Source: Bifidobacteriaceae bacterium
GTDB lineage: Bacteria > Actinomycetota > Actinomycetes > Actinomycetales > WQXJ01
Length of the DNA stretch: 12,271 nt
NCBI GenBank assembly: GCA_031256885.1
Contig: JAIRPS010000241.1
Location: 1-12,271 of the forward strand
Direction of reading: 5' to 3'
The notes under the pieces: generated by a model
Database searches by the model: none
Told to the model about the DNA's origin: nothing
The model's input: the letters and a program-made list of their open reading frames with translations, nothing else
Shown: positions 5,415 through 12,271 of the stretch, piece after piece
How positions within the stretch are numbered: position 1 is the stretch's first letter
Layout: every line of letters starts with the position of its first letter
Program-made: the position numbers and the translations under genes

Positions 5415-6422
5415 ATGGTCACATACCGCAACCTCGGCCGCTCCGGCCTGCGCATCACCGAACTAACCCTTGGCAACTGGGTTACGCACGCCAATCAGAT
5501 TGACGATGACGCCGCCATAGCCTGCGTAAACGCCGCCTTAGACTTGGGTATCACCAGTTTTGACACGGCTGATGTGTACGCCAATACGGCTGCTGAAACG
5601 GTGCTTGGCCGCGCTTTGAAAGGCCAACGCCGCCAATCCTTGGAAATTTTCACCAAAGTTTTCTGGCCAACCGGGCCACGTGGGGCCAACGATTCAGGCT
5701 TGAGCCGTAAACACATTCTCGAATCGATCAACGGCTCGTTGACGCGGCTGGGCACCGACTATGTTGATCTTTACCAGGCGCATCGGTTTGATTACCAAAC
5801 GCCTTTAGAGGAAACCATGCTTGCCTTCGCTGATGTGGTGCGCTCCGGCAAAGCTTTATACATTGGTGTTTCTGAGTGGACCGGTGATCAGATTCGGGCC
5901 GGGGTTGCATTGGCACGCGAACTGCATGTGCCTTTGATTTCTAACCAGCCGCAATATTCGGCGCTCCACCGGGTGATTGAAGCCGATGTTATTCCCGCCT
6001 CATTAACTGGCGGGCTGGGGCAGATTGTCTGGTCGCCAATGGCGCAGGGCGTGCTCAGTGGCAAGTATTTACCTGGGCAGGCTGCCCCCGAGAACTCACG
6101 CGCAGCAGCGGTTGCCAATGAACAAACCGGCATTCAGCGCTTCCTCAAGGAGCCAGTGCTTGCGGCGGTGCAACAACTACGTCCACTGGCCGAAGCGCTT
6201 GATCTGACAATGCCGCAGTTTGCTTTGGCTTGGGTTTTGCAAAACCCCGCTGTCAGTGCAGCAATCATTGGTGCTTCACGGCCTGAGCAGGTTGTTGAGA
6301 ACGTCAAAGCCTCCGGTGTGATTATCCCCGCCGAAGTGATGACGCAGGTTGATCAAATTTTGGCCGATGTCGCTGTGACCGGTCCGGCTTTGAGCGTTTC
6401 ACCCTTGCATCATTTGACTTGA
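5415..6422 (+). CDS. Aldo/keto reductase, Kv-beta-like
   Basis: A 335-residue NADP(H)-dependent oxidoreductase with a TIM-barrel fold, predicted to reduce aldehydes or ketones in the cytoplasm; physiological substrate unknown. The catalytic tetrad is visible: Asp50 and Tyr55 (FDTADVY), Lys81 (FTKVFWP) and His123 (YQAHRFD). The opening YRNLGRSGLRITELTLG and the cofactor segments (VSEW, WSPMAQGVLSGKY, IIGASRPEQVVEN) match the voltage-gated potassium-channel beta-subunit-like subgroup (AKR6/AKR14, as in E. coli YghZ). The start ATG 5415 has a -10-like box 6 nt upstream. The 3' end overlaps the convergent pyrD gene by 13 bp. Confidence 0.94.
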   Translation: MVTYRNLGRSGLRITELTLGNWVTHANQIDDDAAIACVNAALDLGITSFDTADVYANTAAETVLGRALKGQRRQSLEIFTKVFWPTGPRGANDSGLSRKHILESINGSLTRLGTDYVDLYQAHRFDYQTPLEETMLAFADVVRSGKALYIGVSEWTGDQIRAGVALARELHVPLISNQPQYSALHRVIEADVIPASLTGGLGQIVWSPMAQGVLSGKYLPGQAAPENSRAAAVANEQTGIQRFLKEPVLAAVQQLRPLAEALDLTMPQFALAWVLQNPAVSAAIIGASRPEQVVENVKASGVIIPAEVMTQVDQILADVAVTGPALSVSPLHHLT

Positions 6423-7459
6423 GCAACGGTTTGCTGCAATTGGCGGTTGACTCGGCCTGGCCAGGCTGGCCCATTATAAATAAACGCGGTGTATGCCTGG
6501 ACTAGGGTGGCACCAGCCTGAAGATAGGCTTGCGCGTCCTGAGCGTTGCTGATACCACCAACGCCAATGATCACCCGGCCTGGCTGAAGCAGTTGACGTA
6601 GCAAACCAACCACTGCCAGTCCGCGTTTGAGCAGTGGCGGGCCAGATAAGCCACCCGGGCCAAGGTCATGTTGAATGGTTGTATTGGTTGCCACCACACC
6701 AGCTAAGTCCAGTTCCTCAACTAACTGGGCAATCTCTGTAATGTCCGCATCAGCCAAATCTGGGGCAATCTTGACCAGCAGCGGCACCTGCCGGCATGCC
6801 GGATCATGATCCCGGCCGGTTGACATGTCGGCACCTTGCCGGGCAGCCAACAAAACCGGCTTGAGCTGGCGGACAGCCTGCAAGTCACGCAAACCTGGCG
6901 TGTTTGGTGAAGAAACATTAACCACTAAATAATCGGCGTAGCGAGCCAACAACCGTGCCGAGTTGCGGTAATCAGCTGGTGCCTGAGCTAAGGCGGTGCG
7001 CCGGGATTTACCAATATTGACACCAATGACTGCTTGTTGGCCGCTTGGGCGGCGCCGGCATTTCGCTAAACGATTAGCTAACTCGGCCGCGCCGTCATTG
7101 TTGAAACCCATTTGGTTGCGTAAGGCGGCTTGATCGAGCAAACGCCACAACCTGGGCGGCGGGTTGCCTGGTTGCGCCAAGCTGGTTACCGTCCCCACCT
7201 CAACATGGCTGAAACCTAATGCGATCAGCCCTTCCACAGCATGTCCAGCTTTATCAAAACCGGCTGCTACGCCAAGATAGCCTGGTAGCTCACGCCCAAA
7301 AACAGTTGGGCCAGCCAGCTGCCGGCCGCGCAACAGGCGTCCCACAACCAGCCGTAAGGGCGCGACTCGACCAACCACCCGAATCAGTTGGTACGCCAAA
7401 TGATGGGCCAGTTCCGGGTCAAACCGACGCAACAGCACACGAAACAACAAGCGGTACAC
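6410..7459 (-). CDS. pyrD: Dihydroorotate dehydrogenase (quinone), class 2
   Basis: The fourth step of pyrimidine synthesis: an FMN enzyme oxidises dihydroorotate to orotate and passes electrons to membrane quinone. The 349 residues match class 2 length. The N-terminal amphipathic extension (about 1-45, with RFDPELAHHLAYQLIR) is the membrane-docking and quinone-tunnel part specific to class 2. The FMN barrel then carries GVAAGFDKAG, RNQMGFNNDG (114-123), VNVSSPNTPGLR with the catalytic Ser184 flanked by Asn181 and Asn186, VKIAPDL, VATNTT, and the phosphate-binding GVGGI and TAFIY near the C-terminus. The GTG start at 7459 lies 8 nt after TAGGCT. The loop at about 207-225 (QGADMSTGRDHDPACRQ) is encoded by DNA with four adjacent palindromes. 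No other pyrimidine gene is nearby. Confidence 0.95.
   Translation of the reverse strand: MYRLLFRVLLRRFDPELAHHLAYQLIRVVGRVAPLRLVVGRLLRGRQLAGPTVFGRELPGYLGVAAGFDKAGHAVEGLIALGFSHVEVGTVTSLAQPGNPPPRLWRLLDQAALRNQMGFNNDGAAELANRLAKCRRRPSGQQAVIGVNIGKSRRTALAQAPADYRNSARLLARYADYLVVNVSSPNTPGLRDLQAVRQLKPVLLAARQGADMSTGRDHDPACRQVPLLVKIAPDLADADITEIAQLVEELDLAGVVATNTTIQHDLGPGGLSGPPLLKRGLAVVGLLRQLLQPGRVIIGVGGISNAQDAQAYLQAGATLVQAYTAFIYNGPAWPGRVNRQLQQTVAQVK
6791..6829. repeat. Cluster of short palindromes inside pyrD
   Basis: Four perfect palindromes fall within 39 bp: CCGGCATGCCGG (6791-6802), GATCATGATC (6802-6811), CCGGCCGG (6812-6819) and GACATGTC (6822-6829). They encode a variable surface loop of PyrD. They could be chance, a remnant of a small inserted repeat, or a structured site. 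Confidence 0.6.
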
Positions 7460-7467
7460 AGTTGCTA

Positions 7468-7473
7468 AGCCTA
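7468..7473 (-). promoter_or_regulatory. Candidate pyrD -10 box (leaderless type)
   Basis: On the minus strand, TAGGCT is followed by 8 nt and GTG 7459. A small inverted repeat, ACCGC-AAA-GCGGT (7485-7497), lies just upstream and could be an operator. There is no recognisable Shine-Dalgarno sequence. Confidence 0.5.
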
Positions 7474-7592
7474 GCGGCCTTCAGACCGCAAAGCGGTGTA
7501 ACGCAGGCTGGATCAGCGCCCAAGCAACGCGACAGTCCGGGACAACCATGCTTATTGACACTAGTAGCACCTTCGTCAGTTCAGTCAGCAAT

Positions 7593-8024
7593 TTATCCGT
7601 TCGCCAGCGCACCAGCCAAGGCAATTAGGTAGATCAAACAGGGGCCAATAAATCCAGCCAAAACCCAAATAATGCGGTGCTTACTGCTCCGGCAAGTCAG
7701 GCGGTTACGGTGCAAAGCGGCTTTACAAGGGAAACTTGGTGTGGAAACTGCCTGAGTCTCTGGCTTATTCCCGGGTTGAGCTTCCGAAGCTAAATGCATT
7801 AACTGTGTTCGATTCTGACGAATGATCAAAAAAATTAACCAGACAGCGCTCACCAACCCCAGCTGCAATCCAATAATCGGCCTGAGCACTAAAAACGCTG
7901 CTGAAACAGCGGCTGAGGCGAGCACTAGCAATAATGTCAACGGATAAATATGGCGTTGCTTGTTCTGCTGTTTATCCGCAGCAGACACCTTGTCTTCGCG
8001 TTCAATGGATTGATTCATGGCCAT
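7593..8024 (-). CDS. Small membrane protein, three predicted segments
   Basis: I do not recognise a family. The 143-residue product has a polar N-terminus (about 1-26, with a charged SIEREDK stretch), then two adjacent hydrophobic segments (about 27-47 and 50-68). A polar, Cys-containing loop (about 70-115, with FPCKAALHRNRLTC and basic residues) follows, then a third segment at the C-terminus (about 118-141, IIWVLAGFIGPCLIYLIALAGAL). Three hydrophobic segments of membrane length and a 58-nt gap to the upstream same-strand gene argue that it is real. ATG 8024 is preceded by AATACT and 6 nt, a weak match to the leaderless pattern; a second ATG two codons later is also possible. A DUF3017-like identity was considered but the sequence does not fit well. 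Confidence 0.65.
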   Translation of the reverse strand: MAMNQSIEREDKVSAADKQQNKQRHIYPLTLLLVLASAAVSAAFLVLRPIIGLQLGLVSAVWLIFLIIRQNRTQLMHLASEAQPGNKPETQAVSTPSFPCKAALHRNRLTCRSSKHRIIWVLAGFIGPCLIYLIALAGALANG

Positions 8025-8082
8025 TTGAAAAGTATTGGCGGTTACTTGGGTTTGAGCGCATGAGTGGCGAGATGGGGGGCGG

Positions 8083-8718
8083 TTACAGGGCGGTTGGTTC
8101 TGGTTCGTGGTGGGTGGCGGAACGCCATCCGGCGTATTCTTCGTCGCCGGCTGAGTCGAAGGGGTAGCGTCGCTGCCGCGCTTGCCAACCGTCAGTGCTC
8201 AGTTGGCTGGCCGCATCGATTGTGAAAACTGGGCTGAACTGACCGCGACCGGGCAGCCACAACCATTGCGGGTAAACCTCAACTGGCGGTGCCAACGGGT
8301 CGGCGCCCATGGTTAAACCAAGGTCCAGAATCACCCCATGTTGGTAGCTGTAGCGGTCCATGGTTTGCTCAAGCCGTGCCACCTCAGCTGAAATATCGCC
8401 ACTGTGCGCCGTTTTCACCTCCATTACCAGCAGGTTGTGTGCGCTGCCGCGCATCCCGCGATGGTGAATTGATACATCAACTGGGCGGCGCACTTTTTCA
8501 GCAGCAGGAGCAGTTGGCATGGTGCCTTCACGGTTGTACTCAACGTCAATATCCCAAGACCGCGCAAACTCGTTACGCAGACGCCAACCCATCTGATGGG
8601 CAATCACCCGGTCTGAGGCGGTAAAAGGCACCCGAACATTCTCAAGCAGCGAATACTCGTCAAGAATCAGTGTGGTCAGGGCGGTACGTAAGCGAGCTTC
8701 AAGATCAACCAGTGACAT
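8083..8718 (-). CDS. PD-(D/E)XK nuclease-like protein
   Basis: A 211-residue protein of unknown function. The middle carries the pattern of a widespread uncharacterised PD-(D/E)XK-like family: IAHQMGWRLRNEFARSWDIDVEYNREG (two parts, residues 39-65), then RPVDVSIHHRG (78-88), then NLLVMEVKT (95-103). Asp81, Glu100 and Lys102 would be the D...E-X-K metal-binding triad of the fold; the first motif is VD instead of PD. This fits a small DNA-active enzyme or an inactive relative. A possible metal-dependent nuclease role is inference. The last 60 residues have no known motif. It follows pcrA on the same strand after 102 nt. ATG 8718 lies 6 nt after TAGGGT, so it probably has its own promoter. Confidence 0.82.
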   Translation of the reverse strand: MSLVDLEARLRTALTTLILDEYSLLENVRVPFTASDRVIAHQMGWRLRNEFARSWDIDVEYNREGTMPTAPAAEKVRRPVDVSIHHRGMRGSAHNLLVMEVKTAHSGDISAEVARLEQTMDRYSYQHGVILDLGLTMGADPLAPPVEVYPQWLWLPGRGQFSPVFTIDAASQLSTDGWQARQRRYPFDSAGDEEYAGWRSATHHEPEPTAL

Positions 8719-8724
8719 ACCGCC

Positions 8725-8730
8725 ACCCTA
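8725..8730 (-). promoter_or_regulatory. Candidate -10 box of nuclease-like gene (leaderless type)
   Basis: On the minus strand, TAGGGT is followed by 6 nt and ATG 8718. The box is purine-rich, so a weak ribosome-binding role cannot be excluded. A TTGCTG lies 13 nt upstream of it. Confidence 0.45.
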
Positions 8731-8820
8731 CCGCAGTTAGCATCAGCAACCGGGCTTGCCAGCCCAATCAAACCGTTTCTGCTTGTCAAACTGCCCGGCC
8801 TTCAGCATTGGCAAGCCGCC

Positions 8821-11316
8821 TCACAGTTTGGTGATTGGTGCAAAACGCAAAATCAACCGTTTGATGCCTTCATTTGGGAAAGCCACACGAGCAACGGTTG
8901 AGGGGCCGCTGCCTTCAATCGCCGAAACCACACCTTCGCCGTAAACCTCATGTTTGATGCGATCACCGGCAGCTAGCTCAGGAATGTTTTGACGCAACTT
9001 GGCCACCCGCATGCCTGGCTGAGCAGTAGCGCCGGCGCCAGTTGCGCCAGGCTCAGCTGCGGTTGAGCTAATAGCGCTGCTGCGGTCTTTGCCTGGTTTG
9101 GCAAAACCGCTGGCAACAAAACCATTACGGTTGGCGCTACGCGAGCTAGACCAGCCAGACCAGCGGCTTGATTGGGAACCTGCGCCAAGACGCAACTGTT
9201 CAACATTGGCCCGTTCGCGGCGCCACTGTAAAACATCTTCCGGAATGTCCGCCAAAAAGCGCGATGGCGCATAATCTTGCGACCTTCCCCAGGTGGTGCG
9301 GACAGCCGCCCTGGTTAGATAAAGACGCATGCGTGCCCGCGTCAAACCAACATAGGCTAAGCGCCGTTCTTCTTCCAACTCGCGCGGTTCGCTGAGGGAA
9401 CGGGCATGCGGCAGTGTGCCATCTTCCAGGCCAGTTAAAAACACCACCGGAAATTCCAAGCCCTTGGCAGTGTGCAAAGTCATCAAGGTGACTTGGCCGC
9501 AGCCACTGTCCTCAACCGGCAGCTGATCAGAGTCTGCCACCAAGGCTACGCGCTCCAAAAAATCAGCCAAACTACCGGTTGGGGCGGTTCGTTCAAACTC
9601 CAGGGCTACCGCCCGTAACTCTGCCAGGTTTTCAGCACGGCCTAGGTCAACCAAATCTTTCGAAGCGTTCAACTCCGCTAAATAACCGGAACCTTCCAGC
9701 ACTTCCTGCAAGAGCTCCGCTGGCCCTGCGCCAGCCTGGCTGGCTGCCGCCATTTCGTCAAGTAGTCGCACCAACTGTTCAACAGCTTTGGCTGCCCGTG
9801 GGGCAACACCTGGCACGTCTTGGCGTAAAGCCGCCCCAAAAGAAATGCCTTGCCGTTCAGCAAACTGCGCAAACAATGCTTCTGTACGATCCCCCAAACC
9901 ACGGCGTGGGACATTAAAAATGCGGCGTAAGGAAACCGTATCATCAGGGTTGTCAATACACCGCAGGTAGGCAATTGCGTCGCGGATTTCCCGACGATCA
10001 TAAAAACGTGTGCCACCAACTACGCGATACGGTATACCCAGACGTATCAGCTGTTCTTCGAGAGCCCGTGACTGGGCGTTGACCCGGTAGAACACTGCCA
10101 CATCATATGGCTGAGCAATCTGCTCATCAATTAACCTATCAATTTCTTCAGCAATAAACCGTGCCTCATCAGTTTCATGATCAGCCGCGTAACCAACCAC
10201 CTTTTCACCATCGCCGCCAGCTGTCCACAAGCGTTTCGGCACACGATCAGGGTTCTTTGCAATCACCGCATTAGCAGCCGATAAAATACACTGGGTTGAA
10301 CGATAGTTTTGTTCAAGCAGTATGGTTGTTGCCTCAGGGAAATCGTCTTCAAACTCTCGAATATTACGAATGCTTGCCCCACGAAAAGCATAAATTGACT
10401 GGTCAGCATCACCAACCACCGTCAGGTCCGCCAGTTGCCCAGCACCCTCAGGCGAACTGTCCGCTTGCCGTGCCGGAACCCCACATAGTTCTCGAACCAG
10501 AACATACTGGGCATGGTTGGTGTCTTGATATTCGTCAACAAATATTTGTTGAAAGCGCTGCCGGTAATTCTGGGCAACTGCTGGAAATGCTTGTAACAAA
10601 CCAACCGTTTCCATGATTAGATCATCGAAATCTAATGCTTTAGCTAGCCGCAAACGCCGCTGGTAGGCTGGGTAAACTCGCCTAACGACATCGTCCCATT
10701 CGGAAAGACTGGCTTTGCTTGAAAAGTCATCTGGGTCAATCAGCTCATTTTTGAGAGCGGAAATGCGCCTTGCTAAACCTTTAATTGGGTAACGTTTAGG
10801 GTCAAGATCTTCACCCTGCGCCACTAAGCCAATTAGGCGTTGTGAATCTGCGGCATCGTAAATGGTGAAAGAAGACGGCAGGTTGAGCACATGATGTTCT
10901 GCCCGCAAAATTCGCACACAGGCGGAATGGAAAGTCGTCACCCACATGCGCCGGGCTGGCGGGCCAACCAAGTCAGCTACCCGTTCGCGCATTTCAGCAG
11001 CTGCCTTGTTGGTGAAAGTGATTGCTAAAACCTGGCTGGGAAGAATTCGACCAACCGCTAAATTGTAGGCAATCCGGTGCGCCAGCACCCGTGTTTTGCC
11101 TGAACCAGCCCCTGCCACAATCAGCAAAGGACCGCCCGTATGCAACACGGCGGCACGTTGCTGCTCGTTCAGCCCTTCGAGCAGCGCATCAGCTGAAGCC
11201 TGCGCAGCGACGACCGGTTGGTCTACTGGCGTCCAATCGGCAGGCTGAATTGAAGGTAAACGTGACAGGTCAATCAGCGGCATGGCCGCCCCGGGAGTCG
11301 AATTTGCGTGAATCAT
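8821..11316 (-). CDS. pcrA: ATP-dependent DNA helicase PcrA/UvrD
   Basis: A superfamily 1A 3'-to-5' helicase of 831 residues, used in nucleotide excision repair, in displacing stalled RNA polymerase and in removing recombinase filaments. Motifs in order: Q-motif LNEQQRAAV (49-57), Walker A AGAGSGKT (68-75), motif Ia ITFTNKAAAEM (99-109), Walker B VDEYQDTN (260-267), motif III DQSIYAFRGA (305-314), motif IV LEQNYRST (334-341), motif V TLHTAKGLEFPVVF (613-626) and motif VI RRLAYVGLTRAR (651-662). A Ser/Gly/Ala-rich linker (about 711-768) leads to the PcrA tail GDRIKHEVYGEGVVSAIEG (784-802), the Tudor-like domain that contacts RNA polymerase. The start ATG 11316 lies 9 nt after TAAGCT; ATG 11283 (residue 12) is a second candidate. 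It diverges from a secreted phosphatase gene, with 84 nt between them. Confidence 0.97.
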   Translation of the reverse strand: MIHANSTPGAAMPLIDLSRLPSIQPADWTPVDQPVVAAQASADALLEGLNEQQRAAVLHTGGPLLIVAGAGSGKTRVLAHRIAYNLAVGRILPSQVLAITFTNKAAAEMRERVADLVGPPARRMWVTTFHSACVRILRAEHHVLNLPSSFTIYDAADSQRLIGLVAQGEDLDPKRYPIKGLARRISALKNELIDPDDFSSKASLSEWDDVVRRVYPAYQRRLRLAKALDFDDLIMETVGLLQAFPAVAQNYRQRFQQIFVDEYQDTNHAQYVLVRELCGVPARQADSSPEGAGQLADLTVVGDADQSIYAFRGASIRNIREFEDDFPEATTILLEQNYRSTQCILSAANAVIAKNPDRVPKRLWTAGGDGEKVVGYAADHETDEARFIAEEIDRLIDEQIAQPYDVAVFYRVNAQSRALEEQLIRLGIPYRVVGGTRFYDRREIRDAIAYLRCIDNPDDTVSLRRIFNVPRRGLGDRTEALFAQFAERQGISFGAALRQDVPGVAPRAAKAVEQLVRLLDEMAAASQAGAGPAELLQEVLEGSGYLAELNASKDLVDLGRAENLAELRAVALEFERTAPTGSLADFLERVALVADSDQLPVEDSGCGQVTLMTLHTAKGLEFPVVFLTGLEDGTLPHARSLSEPRELEEERRLAYVGLTRARMRLYLTRAAVRTTWGRSQDYAPSRFLADIPEDVLQWRRERANVEQLRLGAGSQSSRWSGWSSSRSANRNGFVASGFAKPGKDRSSAISSTAAEPGATGAGATAQPGMRVAKLRQNIPELAAGDRIKHEVYGEGVVSAIEGSGPSTVARVAFPNEGIKRLILRFAPITKL

Positions 11317-11325
11317 GGCGGCACA

Positions 11326-11331
11326 AGCTTA
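11326..11331 (-). promoter_or_regulatory. Candidate pcrA -10 box (leaderless type)
   Basis: On the minus strand, TAAGCT is followed by 9 nt and ATG 11316. No Shine-Dalgarno sequence is present. An overlapping CATAAG could be the actual hexamer. No LexA-type SOS box was recognised in the 84-nt divergent spacer. Confidence 0.4.
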
Positions 11332-11388
11332 TGTCCAACCACCGACACCGCGCCGGTTTGACTCGCCCAGTTGGTCACCTCCCCGCTC

Positions 11389-11394
11389 TAGGCT
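11389..11394 (+). promoter_or_regulatory. Candidate -10 box of phosphatase gene (leaderless type)
   Basis: TAGGCT is followed by exactly 6 nt and GTG 11401. GAGG in the spacer is too close to the start codon to act as a ribosome site. Confidence 0.5.
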
Positions 11395-11400
11395 GAGGCT

Positions 11401-12271
11401 GTGGCCAAACTTTCGCGCACCGTTACCGCCGCCATGGCGCTTGTTTGCCTGCTTTTACCGAGCCTGCCGAGGGCGGCAAGCAACGCCCAGCAGCTACGTG
11501 TTACGGCAGCTAGTCAGCCACTTCTCAAACCAGTTTTGTTGACTAATAGTTTGACCACCCAACCGACCAAGTGGCGTCGCATCACCTGGCTACTGCCAAC
11601 CCGTCCCGCCTGGTCAGCTCATCGTTTACAGTGGCGTCAAAGCGGGCAGCAGGCTTGGCAAACCAGCAAAGCCACTGCCCGGAAAAATCGTCAGCCACTG
11701 GCGGCGTATCAAACCATCACCGTTAAACTAACTGGGCTGGCGGCCGGGCAACGCTACGAGTATCGCCTGGCTGGTCGGCAAAACGGCAGCCCAACCCGCT
11801 ACAGCACTGTTCACAGTTTTAGCACTGCCCCAGCTCAGGCAGCTGATTTTCATTTCCTGGCACTAGCTGATGCACAAGGCTCAACTGCTGGCTACCGCAA
11901 ATATTGGGGCAACACTTTAGCCAAAGCGTTAAAAACTGTGCCGGATGCCGCCTTTGTGGTTCAATTAGGTGATCTTGTGGACCAAGTCAACACCAACCAA
12001 ATGACAGCCTGGGTAAAAGCGACCGGCCAGCAAATGGCCAGCCCAGCTTTCAATCCAATTCTTGGTAATCACGATGCCGGACAAGCAGCCGGGCAAATGT
12101 TCAGTCGCCTCTTTCCGCAGACTTCAGTCAATTCATTACCACTAAATTATGCAGTGCGTTACAGTAACGTTTTGTTGCTTTGCCTCAACACTAATAATAC
12201 GAGTTTGGCGAAATTGCGCGTTCAGGCTAAATGGATTAAAAGAGAAGCCGCTGCCTGGCATAAGCGCTGGT
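11401..12271 (+). CDS. Secreted metallophosphoesterase with purple-acid-phosphatase-like architecture, 3' end missing
   Basis: The first 290 codons of a gene that runs off the right edge; stop-free throughout. Residues 1-29 are a Sec signal peptide (MAKLSRTV, then a hydrophobic core, with cleavage likely after AASNA). Residues about 45-143 look like the fibronectin-III-like N-terminal domain of purple acid phosphatases and related enzymes (WRQSGQQAWQTS, ITVKLTGLAAGQRYEYRL, HSFSTAP). The calcineurin-like catalytic domain begins at about 150: Asp157-Ala-Gln159 (the D-x-Q form of the usual D-x-H), GDLVD (190-194) and GNHD (222-225), all dinuclear metal-site motifs. It probably acts outside the cell on phosphate esters or phosphodiesters; the substrate is unknown. 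I chose GTG 11401 because it opens a complete signal peptide and lies 6 nt after TAGGCT. It diverges from pcrA. Confidence 0.88.
   Translation, partial: MAKLSRTVTAAMALVCLLLPSLPRAASNAQQLRVTAASQPLLKPVLLTNSLTTQPTKWRRITWLLPTRPAWSAHRLQWRQSGQQAWQTSKATARKNRQPLAAYQTITVKLTGLAAGQRYEYRLAGRQNGSPTRYSTVHSFSTAPAQAADFHFLALADAQGSTAGYRKYWGNTLAKALKTVPDAAFVVQLGDLVDQVNTNQMTAWVKATGQQMASPAFNPILGNHDAGQAAGQMFSRLFPQTSVNSLPLNYAVRYSNVLLLCLNTNNTSLAKLRVQAKWIKREAAAWHKRW

Noticed and set aside
6455..6471. Hairpin GCCTGGCCAGGC as a terminator for the aldo/keto reductase
   Set aside because: It lies about 33 nt inside the pyrD coding sequence and is not followed by a T-run; a G+C-rich palindrome in coding DNA is weak evidence.
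5384..7498. Shared 11-mer GCAAAGCGGTG before the aldo/keto reductase and pyrD genes
   Set aside because: Repeats of 11 bases are expected by chance in 12 kb, and the two copies are in opposite orientation relative to their genes.
11317..11400. SOS (LexA) box between pcrA and the phosphatase gene
   Set aside because: I saw no sequence that matches the actinobacterial or enteric LexA palindrome in this spacer.

Overview
The window looks like chromosomal DNA from an actinobacterium of moderate G+C content (mid-50s percent by eye, not counted). The evidence is the gene families and the expression signals. There is a DUF3043-type membrane protein, a PcrA/UvrD helicase with the C-terminal duplex-binding tail, a class 2 dihydroorotate dehydrogenase, an M20 dipeptidase, a SOD with the mycobacterial/propionibacterial DHQ motif, and many GTG starts. 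Most gene starts have a -10-like TARGNT hexamer only 6-9 nt upstream, which implies leaderless mRNAs as is common in Actinobacteria. Propionibacteriaceae or Actinomycetaceae are possible hosts, but the genus cannot be fixed from this sequence. No tRNA, rRNA, IS element, phage gene or CRISPR array was seen.

Layout. (1) 1-397, minus strand: the 5' part of a secreted protein gene that runs off the left edge. (2) 398-741: a gene-poor stretch with an imperfect 29-bp direct repeat. (3) 742-1341, plus: sodA, then at 1458-2666, plus, an MFS transporter. (4) 2642-4694, minus: an M20 peptidase followed by an overlapping alpha/beta hydrolase, which meets the MFS gene tail to tail with a 25-bp overlap. 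(5) 4728-5324, plus: the DUF3043 protein, divergent from the peptidase, followed by a duplicated 31-bp segment and then an aldo/keto reductase (5415-6422, plus). (6) 6410-7459, minus: pyrD, which overlaps the reductase gene tail to tail by 13 bp. (7) 7593-11316, minus: a small three-segment membrane protein, a PD-(D/E)XK-like protein and pcrA, read in the order pcrA, nuclease-like, membrane protein. (8) 11401 to the right edge, plus: the start of a secreted metallophosphoesterase, divergent from pcrA.

The genes are mostly housekeeping: oxidative defence (sodA), pyrimidine synthesis (pyrD), DNA repair (pcrA) and peptide turnover (M20). They do not form one pathway, and most appear to carry their own promoter. 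I found no convincing evidence of a novel multi-gene system. The strongest unusual signal is the repeated leaderless promoter architecture (about eight starts in 12 kb). Smaller items are the PD-(D/E)XK-like protein beside pcrA, a palindrome around the aldo/keto reductase -10 box, a cluster of palindromes in a variable loop of pyrD, and two local duplications in intergenic DNA.
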